Shown in pieces: positions 12,201 through 22,250 of a DNA stretch of 64,000 nt; position 1 is the first letter of the stretch; every line of letters begins with the position of its first letter. A program made the translations under genes and the position numbers. The notes under the pieces are model-generated. The model was not told the origin of the DNA. It saw only the letters and a list, made by a program, of their open reading frames with translations, and did not search any database. This DNA is from Angiostrongylus vasorum. Its lineage: Eukaryota; Nematoda; Chromadorea; Rhabditida; Metastrongylidae. The stretch is taken from assembly GCA_018806985.1 (NCBI GenBank), contig JADANN010000097.1, forward strand, positions 1-64,000, written 5' to 3'.

Positions 12201-12388
12201 ATTAAAGCTAGGTGTAGTGAAACAAAACACTTGGAAAGAACAGCTTTGGATGATGTCCACTTGGTCCGCGCTCCTCCTCCGCGTATACATAATATAGAGC
12301 GCATCTCCATTATCTATACTCTCATAATACATTATCTACTTTTTAATATTTCATATTATCTCATTGCGTTTCATTTTCGTTCGCCGTT
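9260..12388 (-). mobile_element. RTE-A, nearly full-length RTE-type LINE (left arm)
   Basis: A 3.1-kb non-LTR retrotransposon on the minus strand. From 5' to 3' it has a leader next to the telomere-like array, with GCGGAGGAGGAGCGCGG at about 12,270, then APE endonuclease, linker, reverse transcriptase and C-terminal domain. It ends with a tetranucleotide tail (AAGT/GTAA units) at 9,260-9,289. Short tandem-repeat tails instead of poly(A) are typical of the RTE clade. The leader shares about 150 bp with the separate copy at 20.1-20.5 kb. Mirrored at 57,461-60,590. Confidence 0.85.
9310..12100 (-). pseudogene. RTE-A endonuclease/reverse transcriptase, frameshifted (left arm)
   Basis: The encoded protein would nick target DNA and reverse-transcribe the element RNA at the nick. 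In order: endonuclease start with [15 protein letters not shown] (about 12,050); YELNAFYYQLEEIIRND (about 11,780); the piece with EIDHILTNRTWC (11,360-11,689); linker RRRKLKLDPTATRL (10,956-11,216); RT fingers with GTAPGPHNITPDFL and NYRPICSLSVLYKLF (10,414-10,965); motif A LTFVDCEKAFD (about 10,430); motif C FADD at 10,130-10,141, both catalytic aspartates present; SYVYLGQSINMENN and LCYAAETW (9,692-10,207); stop at 9,310-9,312. Several frameshifts break it. The run GGGGGAAAAAG near 10,065 has one A more than in the right arm and destroys the frame between motif C and YLGQ. Confidence 0.85.
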
Positions 12389-12556
12389 TAGGTCTAGGTC
12401 TAGGTCTAGCTCTAGGGTCTAGGGTCTAGGTCTAGGTCTAGGGTCTAGGTCTAGGTCTAGGTCTAGGTCTAGGGTCTAGGTCTAGATCTAGGTCTAGGTC
12501 TAGGTCTAGGTCTTGGTCAAGGTCTAGGTAGGCTCTAGGCTTAGGCTTAGGCTTAC
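12388..12556 (+). repeat. Telomere-like hexamer array (TAGGTC)n plus TTAGGC
   Basis: About 150 bp of TAGGTC units mixed with seven-base TAGGGTC variants, then CTAGGC TTAGGC TTAGGC TTA at 12,535-12,555. TTAGGC is the nematode telomere unit. On this strand the G-rich sequence points toward the palindrome centre. The array directly abuts the 5' leader of RTE-A. It may be an interstitial telomere relic or an unrelated minisatellite grown from similar units. Confidence 0.8.
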
Positions 12557-13207
12557 CCACGAGTTCCGCCGACCTGGCGACTTTTTCGAGATTTCGGCGA
12601 TTTTCGCGTTTTTTGCACACTTTCGATCTACCGCGCTTTTTTGTCTTTTTTGTGTTTTTGGAGGTTTCAGCGACTTTAGAGGGGCTCTCGGCGAGTAGTT
12701 CAAATTGCGCGACTTTGTTGCCACGTGCTACTTTCTCTCCCCCCTAAGACTCAGGCTAAAGCTTCGTGCAACGTTTTGCCGCGCTTTCCTGTTGTTTCGG
12801 CAATTTTTGGACTCGCGAACAGAAAAGTCGCCCGCGCTACACTTACCCATCCGCTCCCTCATAGTAAAAAATGGCGTCGTCGCTGCGAAAATCGCGTTTT
12901 CCTCGTTTTTCGCGGAAAACTCGTTAGTGGCCGGAAAGCTCCATCGTGGCTATAGTAACTCGTCCGCACTACAGCAACTCGCCCGCTAGTACTGACAGTC
13001 GGCTTAAAATGGCGTCGGCGCAAAGAAAATCCCGTTCCCCCGAGGTTGCTCCAGACAACTCGTCCGCTACTCTAACTCGTGTGCATAATATTTAGATATT
13101 TAATATTGCGTTTGCGCGACGAAATTCGCATTCTGCGAAGAGTTACGGCGCTTGAACACAGTCCCACTCCTGCGAGTCTTTTCGGGTGTCGCAATGCGGC
13201 CGCTGTC
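12557..13207. repeat. GC-rich unclassified sequence with recurring phrases
   Basis: This stretch is richer in CG dinucleotides than its surroundings. Phrases recur: AACTCGTCCGC and AACTCGCCCGC (three times within 12,955-13,080), AAAATGGCGTCG (about 12,870 and 13,006), and GCGACTTT-type words. It looks like a decayed tandem repeat. It sits between the telomere-like array and the 3' end of RTE-B1. Open frames of 60-95 codons here have no recognised family and are probably by-products of the low stop frequency. Confidence 0.5.
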
Positions 13208-16200
13208 GTTACCTCACCTATCACCTCACCTGTATCACCTGTAGTCCCGTTGATCGTCGACTGACTCGAACAGGAGCCAGTAAATCTTCCATTTTACCCT
13301 GTGGCGTGCAAGAGTGGCCCAGTAGGGTTCTGCTCGCTCTACGGACTCGTCGAGCATTATGTCTTTCTTGTACGCTTTTCGTGAGGAACTCCGACCATCG
13401 AGTCGGTGGTCTTCCTGCAGTGCATTTAACATCCCGAGGAATCCAGTCACTAATGGCTGTTGTCCATCGGTTGTTGTTCATACGCATTACGTGTCCTGCT
13501 CACCTTATCTTCGACTGCTTGCGATAAAAAACGGCATGTTTGATTTTTGATCGTTCTCGTAGGTCGGAGCTTCGGAAACCTTCCTTTCTTGTGTGAAACG
13601 AGATACACCTAGCATCGTCCTTTCGACTGCGCCTTCGATAACGCTGAGTGATCTTTCATCCTGCGTACGCAGCGACCAAGTTTCTGACGAATATTTTAGG
13701 GCAGGAAGTACCACTGAGTCGAAAAAGGTGAACATGGAGTCGGGTGTTCCTTATTTTCTTCACTACATCCTCGATGCTCTTGAAAGCTCGCCAGGCCGTT
13801 CGTTTCCTTCTGCTCAGCTCTGGAGCTAGGTCGTTCATTATATTGATTTCACGATCTAGGTTGATAAAACTGGAGCATTCGGAGATATTCGTTCCGTTGA
13901 GCATGAATGGGGCACGCGAAACCAATCCGTTCTTCATGAGCATCGTTTTTGTTAGATTTAGGCGAAGACCAATCTTTCCATAGGCTTTATTAAAGTGGAA
14001 AGCATACGTTCCGCTTGGCTAATGTTTGGTGTTATAAGGGCGATGTCACCAGCAAAGCGAGGATGATGTAACTGCCGGGTCGACCATCGATTTTCGCTCC
14101 CATATTAAACCATTCCAATGTTCGCATGACGTTCTGGAGGGTGGCGGTATGTAATTTTGGCAAGATGGTCTCGTCTTGCCTAACCCCTCTTTGACGTCAA
14201 TGTTAACATTGTTGCAGAATGATGATATCTTGGTTGTGAAATTTTTGTACAGCCCACGAACAATCTTTATGTACTGAGTAGGGACTCCTCGACTGTTAAG
14301 GGCTTCCATGACTGCTTATATCTCAATTGAGTCAAATGCCTTGTTCAAATCGATGAAAGTGAGACAAAGCGGTCTTTTGTCCTCTCGCGATACCTCAATG
14401 AGTTTTGTTATCGTGTGGACGTGGTCTATTCTGCTAAATGCTTTTCGAAATCCTACTTGCTCACCTGGCTGTCCTTCGTCCAGTGTTCTTTCAATCCTGT
14501 TTGAGATGACTCGAGTGAAATGTTTGTAGACGACAGACGACGAGTAGATTGAGCGGTCGTTGCCGAGCAATAACACGGTATTGCCGATCTTCCACTGACT
14601 AGGACCTTGCATTCAGACAGGTAACGTGTGAAGAGCCGAGCTAGTGTGTTTACGAGGACTGGCGGAAGGCTCTTCAGGTGTTTGATCTTATCCTCTTCGG
14701 ACCTCGTGTTTTTCGATTTTTCATCGACGAAATGGCTTGTCGAATTTCGGAATGGAGAACCGGTGGTACAACGTATCCATTCTCCATTATGACGGAAGGT
14801 GGATGTGGCTATCGTGGAGATCTGAGTAGTAATCGTAAGTGATTTTCTCCATTGCCTTTCTGGATGTTGTAACTGCTCCGTCAGGGCGTCGGAGTGCAAT
14901 CATCTTGGTCTTATAATTGGCGAATCTTCGGTGAGCTTTGCGAATGCTCTTCCCCAGCCTCTGCAGCTTCGACCATTACTGCTGCTTTTCTCTCTTTAAC
15001 ATCTTCTTTTATCGCCTGTCTGTATTGTTTTGCACGTTCGGACGATAGTTCGTGGTTGCCTGTCGCTCGTGCGATTCCACGCTGGCGTATCAGCTCGAGT
15101 GTTTCTGGAGACAGACGTCTCTTGGTGACTTTCGAACTCTCAGCTTTCATAGCGCTAGCGTGAAGGCGTTGGATGAGCCGATCGCATTCTTCGTTGATGT
15201 TGTCGACAATGGCATCTTCCATACAGCCGACTAATGAATGGTGGTTCTGGGACTTCAGTTTTTGAATTTATCGGCTTTTTTCTCTTTTCTGCGAGAAATG
15301 GGATCTCGCACGAAGGAGGCGGTGGCCCGATCCGTGAAGAATTTTGGGACAACAGCGACATCGGTTAGGCAAAACGTTCTATTTACTATGACGTGGTCTA
15401 TTTCGTTATGGTACTCTCCATTGGGAGACTCCCACGTCCAGCGTTGAGGTTGCGGCTTTTGGAATTGCAAGTTACCATGGATAGTATTGGTCACCATAAT
15501 AAACTCAGCGAACCGCTGACTCTGTTTGTTCCATTCTATCCCCTTGGTTCCCTATGCGACGTTCTTCAGACGTTTTTCTTGGTCCGATCTTGGCGTTAAA
15601 ATCTCCAATGATCACCCTGAAGAATGTATGGTCTTTTTCTGTAGAACTTCTGCAAGTCATGTAGAACGCTTCAACTTCTTCTTCGTCAAAGTTTGATGTC
15701 GGCGCGTAAACGACGAAGATTGTTAAAGCCGGTATTGATCCACATCTTTTTAATCGCAAACGTCGATTCCAGTTGTGGGTTGTTCGAATGAATCGATGTT
15801 CATGGAGAAACTCGTGTTGACGAAAACACCGACGCCGCCGACTCCTCTACTGTGGCATGTTCCGATGGGCGGTGCTTCTCCTTTGTCATACACGGAGTTG
15901 AAAAGATGGCGTCTCTCAGCCAGTCCGATGACGTTGTACCTTCCTTATCTTTCTCGCCTGCGTTGTCAAGTCTTCTATTGAGGACTCGGATGCAAGTGTA
16001 CGCGCATTGTAGGTACAGATGGTCGCCATAATTCTTCGTGATCCAGGCAGCTTCCATTGGCCCTAAGATTTTAGCAGCCTCTCCGTACTCGTCCTACCCA
16101 ACGCTGCTGAATTGGGGGCTCTTTAGGGGAATGAGGCCCGTTTCTTTTACGGTGTTTAGCTTTTTGAATACCCACGTAAAGTTTGCTGGGCTCTGAACGT

Positions 16201-16585
16201 GGGGGCCGGATATACTGACGCATAGCCTGCGACTCTCTCCTAGAGCGGACATGGAGCTTACTTGTTTGAGGCGACTCTGAACCTCCTTCCATATAATTCC
16301 CTGTCACTTGATTTCAGGCTTTTGCCTGAATTGATTTGTAGAAAACAATCCGCATGAACTACAACGCACCCACACACGCACGCGTGAATACCCTTCGTGC
16401 ATGCAGAAAGTATGTACCAAATCGGCCCATCAGAAACAGGGAGTCCATCGCCCTGTATCCACCTTCGTCTTAGGGAAGCAAAGGTGGCTTTTGGTCCGCG
16501 ATTAACCCCCCTATCCACTACCTGCGGACGTGCCGTGTCACCTCTCGAATAACCGCCTCGGGATCGCTCGTAAGAGTGAGAGCCA
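13208..16585 (-). mobile_element. RTE-B1, nearly full-length RTE-type LINE (left arm)
   Basis: A 3.4-kb minus-strand LINE of a family distinct from RTE-A. The 5' leader is about 530 bp (16,050-16,585) with GGTTAATCGCGGACC-type sequence, followed by endonuclease, linker, RT and C-terminal domain. The 3' tail is made of GGTGAT/GGTGAG units at 13,208-13,242. It is the only RTE-B copy here that keeps its 3' end. Mirrored at 53,261-56,640. Confidence 0.85.
13235..16050 (-). pseudogene. RTE-B1 endonuclease/reverse transcriptase, dead RT (left arm)
   Basis: Segments in order: [19 protein letters not shown] (about 16,020); GVGGVGVFVNTSFSMNID (about 15,830); [20 protein letters not shown] (15,660-15,730); [12 protein letters not shown], the endonuclease GDFN motif (about 15,600); HNEIDHVIVNRTFCLTDVAV (about 15,400), with the expected SDH motif after it lost by frameshift; linker PETLELIRQRGIARA (14,911-15,222); RTLDEGQPGEQVGF and motif A LTFIDLNKAFD (14,316-14,612). 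Motif C reads FAGD at 14,045-14,056 instead of FADD, so a catalytic aspartate is gone. DRPPTRW-like C terminus (GRPPTRWSEF) and stop at 13,235-13,237. Multiple further frameshifts. Both arms share FAGD, so the lesion predates the duplication. Confidence 0.85.
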
Positions 16586-16596
16586 TGGTAGTAAGA

Positions 16597-17245
16597 TATA
16601 TATATATATATATATATATATCCATGCATGTGGATGTATGTATATATGTGTATGTCAATCGATGATCACCTTTCGCGGTGCTACGCACACTGACAACAAG
16701 ACATTTTTTTTTGCAATTTTTTTTATCTGGCCCCTCTAGGGCAATCGTTAGAAGTGCTCTGCAATACGCACTGGCTTGGTCAAAGGCTCAATTACGCGCG
16801 TCGTTGGTACCTTCCATCATTAAGCGGCCGAGAAAATAGTACGTAAGTTTTTCTGCGAAATGAAAACATCTGCTCAAAACAACTGTGGGTTCCTGAAGGA
16901 GAATGCATATGACGAATACGCATTCAGCCATGTCAACGATGCCTCCAAGGGGTTCGAACACATAGTGTTAAAAAAGCTCTTGGCGTTGATCAGCTCCTGA
17001 GGCCTAATGGATTGGATTTCATCGAGCACCGCAAAAGGAGATTAAGTGCATGTATGGCATGTATTGTGATTTTCAGTGGCCTACCAATGTATCGACTTAA
17101 GGCTGCTACCCTCCTAGATAGGTCTGGTAGCTAATTTGCAGACCACGGAGGGATGGAGGGCTTGGTGTGCTTTAGGCCCAGGATCGATCCCATGTGTTCT
17201 GCAGTGCACCTGTATCCACTGGGCTAAACGACCCTTTACATCCGT
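16597..17245 (-). mobile_element. SINE-L copy with (TA)n tail
   Basis: Minus-strand copy of the 650-bp element. The head at 17,236-17,180 has A box TTTAGCCCAGTGGATACAGG and B box GGGATCGATCCTGG, followed by the SINE body, the 3' segment with TTTGACCAAGCCAGTGCGT, and the (TA)n tail at 16,597-16,621. It lies between the 5' ends of two RTE-B copies. High-identity copies: 1-485 (minus, partial), 39,165-39,801 and 52,600-53,249 (plus). A diverged copy is at 5,330-5,985. Confidence 0.75.
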
Positions 17246-17530
17246 AGTGAATTTTTATAAATTAATCAATGTCGCACGCTCTATCCTTTTTTGCTGCTGT
17301 CGTCTAGCTTTAGGTACTAATACTTCTTCCTGCACTAAGCAAATTCTAACTTCCTAAAATAAACTTGAAAACAAAAAACAATAACGTGATTTTTTACAAC
17401 CTGAACCGAACTTTATAAGCGCAATTTATGTCCTTGAAGATGAAGGTTGATATGGTTTTTGAAAGACAGGGAAACTTTTAAGTCTCGTATTGATTCTCAT
17501 CGACCCACCATACAGTTCTACTTGTCTACT
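17246..17530. repeat. Flank segment shared by all four block copies
   Basis: A 285-bp unclassified AT-rich segment present at 486-768, here, at 38,869-39,164 and at 52,312-52,599. It joins SINE-L to the truncated 3' end of RTE-B2 in three copies; at 768 it joins other sequence. Confidence 0.6.
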
Positions 17531-19124
17531 ATTTTGTCGCTTGTTTATATTGTTTTGCAAGTTCGGACGTTAGTTCGTGGTTGACTGCAGCTCGTGCGAT
17601 TCCACGCTGGCGTATCAGCTGGAGTGTTTCTAGAGACAAATGTCTCTTGGTAGCTTTCGAACTCTCAGCTTTCATAGCGCTAACGTGAAGATGTTGAATG
17701 AGCCGATCGTATTTTTTTCGTCGATGTTATCGACAACGGCATCTTCCCAACAACGGACTAATGAATTCAATATGTCCCAGTTTGTGGCGGTGCTGGGCCT
17801 TCGGTTTTTGAATTTAGCGGCTCTTTCTCCTTTCCGCGAGGAATAGAATCTTGCACGAAGGAGGCGATGGTCTGCTTCCGTGTAGAATTTTGGGACAACA
17901 GCGATATCGGTTAGGCAAAACCTATTTACTGTGATGTGGTCTATTTCTGTTATGGTACTCTCCATTGGGAGACTCCCACGTCCAGCGCTGAGGGTGGGGC
18001 TTGGAATTGTGAGTTACCATGGATTGTCTTGGTCGCCATGATAAACTCAGACAGCCGCTCACCCTGTTCGTTCCATTCTAATCCGTGGGTCCCAATGTGA
18101 CGTTCTTCAGTCTTTCTTCTTGGTCCAATCTTGGCGTTGAAATCTCTAATGATGACCTTGAGGAATGTGTGGTCTTCTCTGTAGAACTTCTCCAAGTCCA
18201 TATAGAATGCTTCGACTTCTTCTTCGTCATAGTTTGATGCCGGCGCGTAAACGACGAAGATTGTCAAAGCCGGTATTGATCCACATCTTTTTAATCGCAA
18301 ACGTCGATTCCAGTTGTGGGTTGTTCGAATGAATCGATGTTCATGGAGAAACTCGTGTTGACGAAAACACCGACGCCGCCGACTCCTCTACTGTGGCATG
18401 TTCCGATGGGCGGTGCTTCTCCTTTGTCATACACGGAGTTGAAAAGATGGCGTCTCTCAGCCAGTCCGATGACGTTGTACCTTCCTTATCTTTCTCGCCT
18501 GCGTTGTCAAGTCTTCTATCGAGGACTCGGATGCAAGGGTATGTACATTGTAAGTGCTGATCGTCACGTTAGTTGTTCGTGATCCAGGCAGCTTCCTTTG
18601 ACCCTGAGATTTTGGCAGCTTCTCCGTACTTGTCCTACCCAACGCTGCGAAATTGGAGGCTCTTTCGTGGTCAGGGGAATGAGGTCCGTTTCTTTTACAG
18701 TTTCAAGCCTTTTTAATACTCACGTATAGCTTGCCGGGCTTTGAACGAGGGGGGCTGGGCATACTCTGGGTAGTTTGCCAGGCTCGTCCAAAGTGGACAT
18801 GCAGCTTATTTGTTGGAGGCGACTAACCGCCCCCCCATATACTTCCCTGTCACTTAATTGCAAGCTTTGGCCGAATTGACTCGTAGAATGCAATCCGCAT
18901 AAAGCGAGAACGCACCCACACGCGCATGCCATGAATACGCCTCTTAAATACAGAAAGTACGTGCCAGATCACCGCCACGGAAACAGGGAGTCCATCTCCT
19001 GGATTCGTCTGCGTCTCAGGGAAGAAAAGTCCGCGATTAACCCCCCTATACGCCACCTGGGGACGCGTCACGTAGCCTCGCCACTAACCGGCTCGAGATC
19101 CCTCATATGAGGGAGATCCGTGGG
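17531..19124 (-). mobile_element. RTE-B2, 3'-truncated LINE copy (left arm)
   Basis: Keeps the 5' leader (18,600-19,124, with the hairpin CCCTCATATGAGGG at about 19,104) and the endonuclease: [37 protein letters not shown], then [11 protein letters not shown], where the usual GDFN glycine is arginine, and EADHRLLRARF with the aspartate-histidine kept. The linker LETLQLIRQRGIARA follows. It then ends at 17,531 in the codons for QATK, losing the whole RT domain and 3' tail. The frame is also broken in the N-terminal endonuclease. Loss of the 3' end is the opposite of normal LINE 5' truncation. Confidence 0.8.
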
Positions 19125-19127
19125 AAG

Positions 19128-19203
19128 CCTGGGACACGGCATCAAATCAGCGATCGATCCAGTATGCACAGCATCGCACCTTTCAGCCACTGAACCGCAT
19201 GCG
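19128..19203 (-). mobile_element. tRNA-like SINE head
   Basis: On the minus strand GCGGTTCAGTGGCTGAAAGG (A-box-like) is followed by CTGGATCGATCGCTG (B-box-like) and then the RTE-B 5' end. A short SINE1-type promoter fragment, directly upstream of RTE-B2. Confidence 0.45.
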
Positions 19204-20105
19204 CTACTCCTTTTATCCTCTATCCTTAGAGCTGCACATCATTAATTCTCGCGCTGTTTCGCTGCACTACGGCCGAGTCTACATTCGTAGAAGTAGATTT
19301 GTCGAAATTTCTATGTTGGCGTCTAGGATTACTACCTCTAAGTGCCAACTTTTTATTTACTGCCTATAGCAAGTTTTCACAGCAGGGCATTATGTGTGAT
19401 ACAACCACAACGATGCTGCGATATTTTCAAAACTCCGGACCGCAGGTGTCCGCGGTGAGGAACGAACGCGCTATTCTTTCCGGGGGCTAGCGCATTCACC
19501 ACCACACCATGCGGGTACATCGTTTTGCCTGTCTTTCAGCTAGACAGACATCTGCGGTCGGGAGTTTTGTAAATATCTCAGCATCATTGTTGTCGTATCA
19601 CAGATAACACCTTGACGTGAAAAAATTGCTGCAGGCACTAAATAAAAGGCTAAAATTGTGATTTCGACTACAGACTCAGCTTAACTGGCTTCAATACCGA
19701 TTTGGGCTTCCGAGCTCAACCCCGTTGACGAGTGATTTCTGATGGTGCTAATAGAGAGAAAAGTACCTGAGACAGGCAACACGAAGGACCGGCTTTGTGT
19801 GGTGGTTGTACTACCTCTAATACTTACGAAAAACGCAGTTTGTGCTATAATTCATTCATTCGGATCCAAAGTGAATACAAGGAGTTTGCAGTGATATATA
19901 GTAGCACAGAACCCGAAAAAAAAATTGCCAAAAGATGAACAAGAAGAATAAGATAACAAAGTGATTATCACCTTCGGATAGACCTAAAGTCACCAAAAAT
20001 TGTGAAAGTAAAACATTATTTTTCTGGCTTTCTTAGTGTCTTCATAGTCGGAAGAGGGTGCTAATGAGTTCTGGTACGAAGCAGGAACAAATTATAGACT
20101 TATTG
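19204..20105. repeat. Repeat R, copy 1, interrupted by a MITE
   Basis: Parts 19,204-19,341 and 19,820-20,105 match contiguous sequence at 21,851-22,250. Shared landmarks are ACTCCTTTTATCCTC, GAAGTAGATTTGTC, GAAGAATAAGATAACA and TTTCTGGCTTTCTTAGTG. Copy 2 shows the uninterrupted state. No coding capacity recognised. Confidence 0.7.
19342..19808. mobile_element. MITE-like insertion with 12-bp target duplication
   Basis: A 467-bp insertion flanked by identical TACTACCTCTAA at 19,330-19,341 and 19,809-19,820. Inside, long inverted repeats run from about 19,375-19,450 (GATGCTGCGATATTTTC, GACCGCAGGTGTC) to 19,547-19,615. A second part carries CACCACACAAAGCCGGTCC-type sequence (read on minus) resembling the first, so it looks partly duplicated. 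Same family as the element at 6,607-6,960. Confidence 0.7.
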
Positions 20106-20470
20106 TTTATCTCTCATATGATCTCATAAACTGATCTTTTCGTGCTGGTGCGAGGTTGGTATACGTTCTCGTTGTCGGTGTCAGTGCTGTTGTTGGTCGA
20201 TGGCTGACGTTTCGGCGATTTTGCCTTCCTCAGAGCGGTGCAGTTAAAGTGGGACTCTGTAATTTGACTGATTATAAAAACCGCGGTAAAAGAAAAGCTC
20301 AGTGTAGTGAAATAAAACACAGAAGAAAAGCGTTGGATGCAGTCCACTCCACTTCGTCCGCTCTCCTCCTCCGCGTTAATATAATGTAGAGTGCATCTAC
20401 GTTATCTATACGCTCATATTACATTATTTGTTGTATAACATTTTACGTTATTTCACTACTGATTGCATCA
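20106..20470 (-). mobile_element. Isolated RTE-A-type leader
   Basis: On the minus strand this matches the 5' leader of RTE-A: ATAACGTAGATGCACTCTA-type sequence, GCGGAGGAGGAG, TTTTATTTCACTACAC. It carries a well-preserved hammerhead-like motif downstream, but no endonuclease or RT follows. Either a 3'-truncated RTE-A-type copy or a separate element whose end RTE-A shares. Confidence 0.6.
20206..20233 (-). ncRNA. Hammerhead-like ribozyme motif (candidate)
   Basis: Minus-strand string CTGAGGA, then A, GGC stem, 6-base loop, GCC stem, GAAA, CGTC. CTGANGA and GAAA are the two conserved strands of the hammerhead core, and CGTC would supply a cleavage triplet GTC. Flanking GCT and AGC can form a three-pair stem I. 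One extra A between the core and stem II departs from the canonical fold. Activity is not established. Confidence 0.4.
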
Positions 20471-20894
20471 CTAGGTAAAAATCTGGCTGACAGGAAGAAA
20501 AAGCAAGGGCTTCAGTGGTGATAGAGAAACGGGCCATTCTGGCTGCGCAGTGGAAACGCCGCCGACACATCAAAGCAATGATTTCATTTCCGTTCATTCA
20601 TGCCACATCCCCTTTTTTGGACTTCGACGATCTGATGCTCTTTGAGCAACATACTATACGGTTGAACTGATACAAGGTTGCTATAAAAAATCTCAAACTG
20701 GTAGTTGCCAAATCAATTGGAATAAGAACTTCTTGAGTGGGAACTTCACTCAGCGGTGTTCTTTTATAAAGAACGGATGTTGATCTACTGCGGTCATCCC
20801 ATATGACTTCTTTTTTCGGCGAGCAATCCGTCTTGTAGAACTTGGTAGGTTATTTGGCGGTAAATAAAGCATAAATGATAAAGCCCGCGGCTCT
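20471..20894. other. No recognised feature
   Basis: AT-rich sequence with no supported gene or named repeat. Confidence 0.35.
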
Positions 20895-21125
20895 GATCAA
20901 TCCCTGAGGGATGCACCATGAACTCGACTTCATTAACAATCGTTTGGAGTTGATTGAATGCATATCTGGCCTTTACGATGGCTCACAGTGGACTGCCGAT
21001 GTGTACGAATTTGCCGACCCCGGAAGGATGGAAGGCTTGGTGGGCCATGGGCGCAGGGACCGATTTCACGTGTGTGTTGCAGGACGCCTCCTTTCACTGC
21101 GGCCTTTACTGACGGCACATAGCGC
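20895..21125 (-). mobile_element. SINE1 copy
   Basis: Minus strand. The head near 21,110 is partly decayed (GCCGCAGTGAAAGGAGGCGTC), with B box GAAATCGGTCCC. The body has GCGCCCATGGCCCACCAAGC and CCGGGGTCGGC and ends CCCTCAGGGATTGATCAGAGC. Clearly the common short SINE family of this window. Confidence 0.75.
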
Positions 21126-21599
21126 GGCAATATCTTAAAAAGCTGGCTCTCATTAAGGCTCGGCTCTTTAAATCCTCCAAAAAAAGTTAAGATACTTCCA
21201 CCAATACTTTTGCAAGTTGTCGAGCTGCTCTGCGTGTTCAACCACGACTGTGCTAAAATGTGAGCGAAACGAACTCATGCGGCCTTCGAAACCGCGATTA
21301 CCTTTATTGGAAGCATAGGATCCTCAGCTTTGCTCATATCTCAGCACCCTTGTAGTTGCACTTCATGCCGCACCCTGCTAAGAAGGAACAGGCGGTGGAT
21401 AAAAATGTAAACAATCACGTGCATGTATTTGCTTTCAGGTAAACCTTATATTCAGCATCGTCAGTAGGAGAAGAACGTGGGTAACATCGTCTATTTTCGA
21501 CGTCGTACACGCTGCGATTCAGTTTTCATAGCTTGTGTCACCATTGTGCATTCATTGTAATTGCTTGGGGCTGAAAAGGATGCATAAACTATCAACGTT
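21126..21599. other. No gene; possible half MITE
   Basis: Unrecognised except for a single MITE-like terminus at about 21,315-21,380 (minus: AAGGGTGCTGAGATATGAGC) without a partner inverted repeat nearby. Confidence 0.35.
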
Positions 21600-21850
21600 A
21601 ATCATTCTCTGAGGGATCCGCCATGCATTCTTTAAGGTGCTGAGAGATGCCTCTTTATCAAGCATCGTTAAAGGGAACTGAATGCACATCTTATCTATAC
21701 ATTGACTTTCGATGGCTTATCAGCAAGGTCTGGCACCAATTTACTGAGCCCGGATCTACAGAACGCTTGGCAAACCTTGGGTTCGGAATCCAATTAGCGA
21801 CCGATATATTATTTGTAGCAGGGCATCCCTAAACACTCCGCTACACGCGC
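21600..21850 (-). mobile_element. SINE1 copy, diverged
   Basis: Minus strand. A-box-like GTGTAGCGGAGTGTTTAGGG, B-box-like TTGGATTCCGAACCC, and a body with GATGCTTGATAAAG and GCATGGCGGATCCCTCAG. Directly followed on its 5' side by repeat R copy 2; the same order is seen at 19.13-19.2 kb. Confidence 0.65.
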
Positions 21851-22250
21851 CACTCCTTTTATCCTCAATCCTTAGAGCTACGCAACATTAATTCCCGCGC
21901 CGTTTTGCTGCACTACGGCTGGGCTCGAATTCGTGGAAGTAGATTTGTCAGAATTTTCATTTTGGTCTCTGAGCAATTCGTACTATAATTCAATTATTCG
22001 GAGCGAAAGTGCATAAAAGGGGTTTTGAAATGGTATTTAGCAGCACAGAACTCGAAAAAAAAGGAACTACTGCCAAACGGTAATCAAGAAGAATAAGATA
22101 ACAGAACGGTCGTCAGCATCGGATAAACCTAAAGTCACCAAAATTTGTGGAAGAAGAGGTTGTTTTTCTGGCTTTCTTAGTGCCTTTATAGTGCCGAGAG
22201 GCTGCTGATGAATTCTGGTATGCAGCAAGAACATGTCGTGGTTTTATTGG
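21851..22250. repeat. Repeat R, copy 2 (uninterrupted)
   Basis: Contiguous counterpart of 19,204-20,105 lacking the MITE. Similarity by eye is about 80%. Confidence 0.65.

Noticed and set aside
12390..12620. Low-complexity frames rich in Asp-Leu-Asp and Arg-Pro across the hexamer array
   Set aside because: These are translations of the (TAGGTC)n array and not genes.
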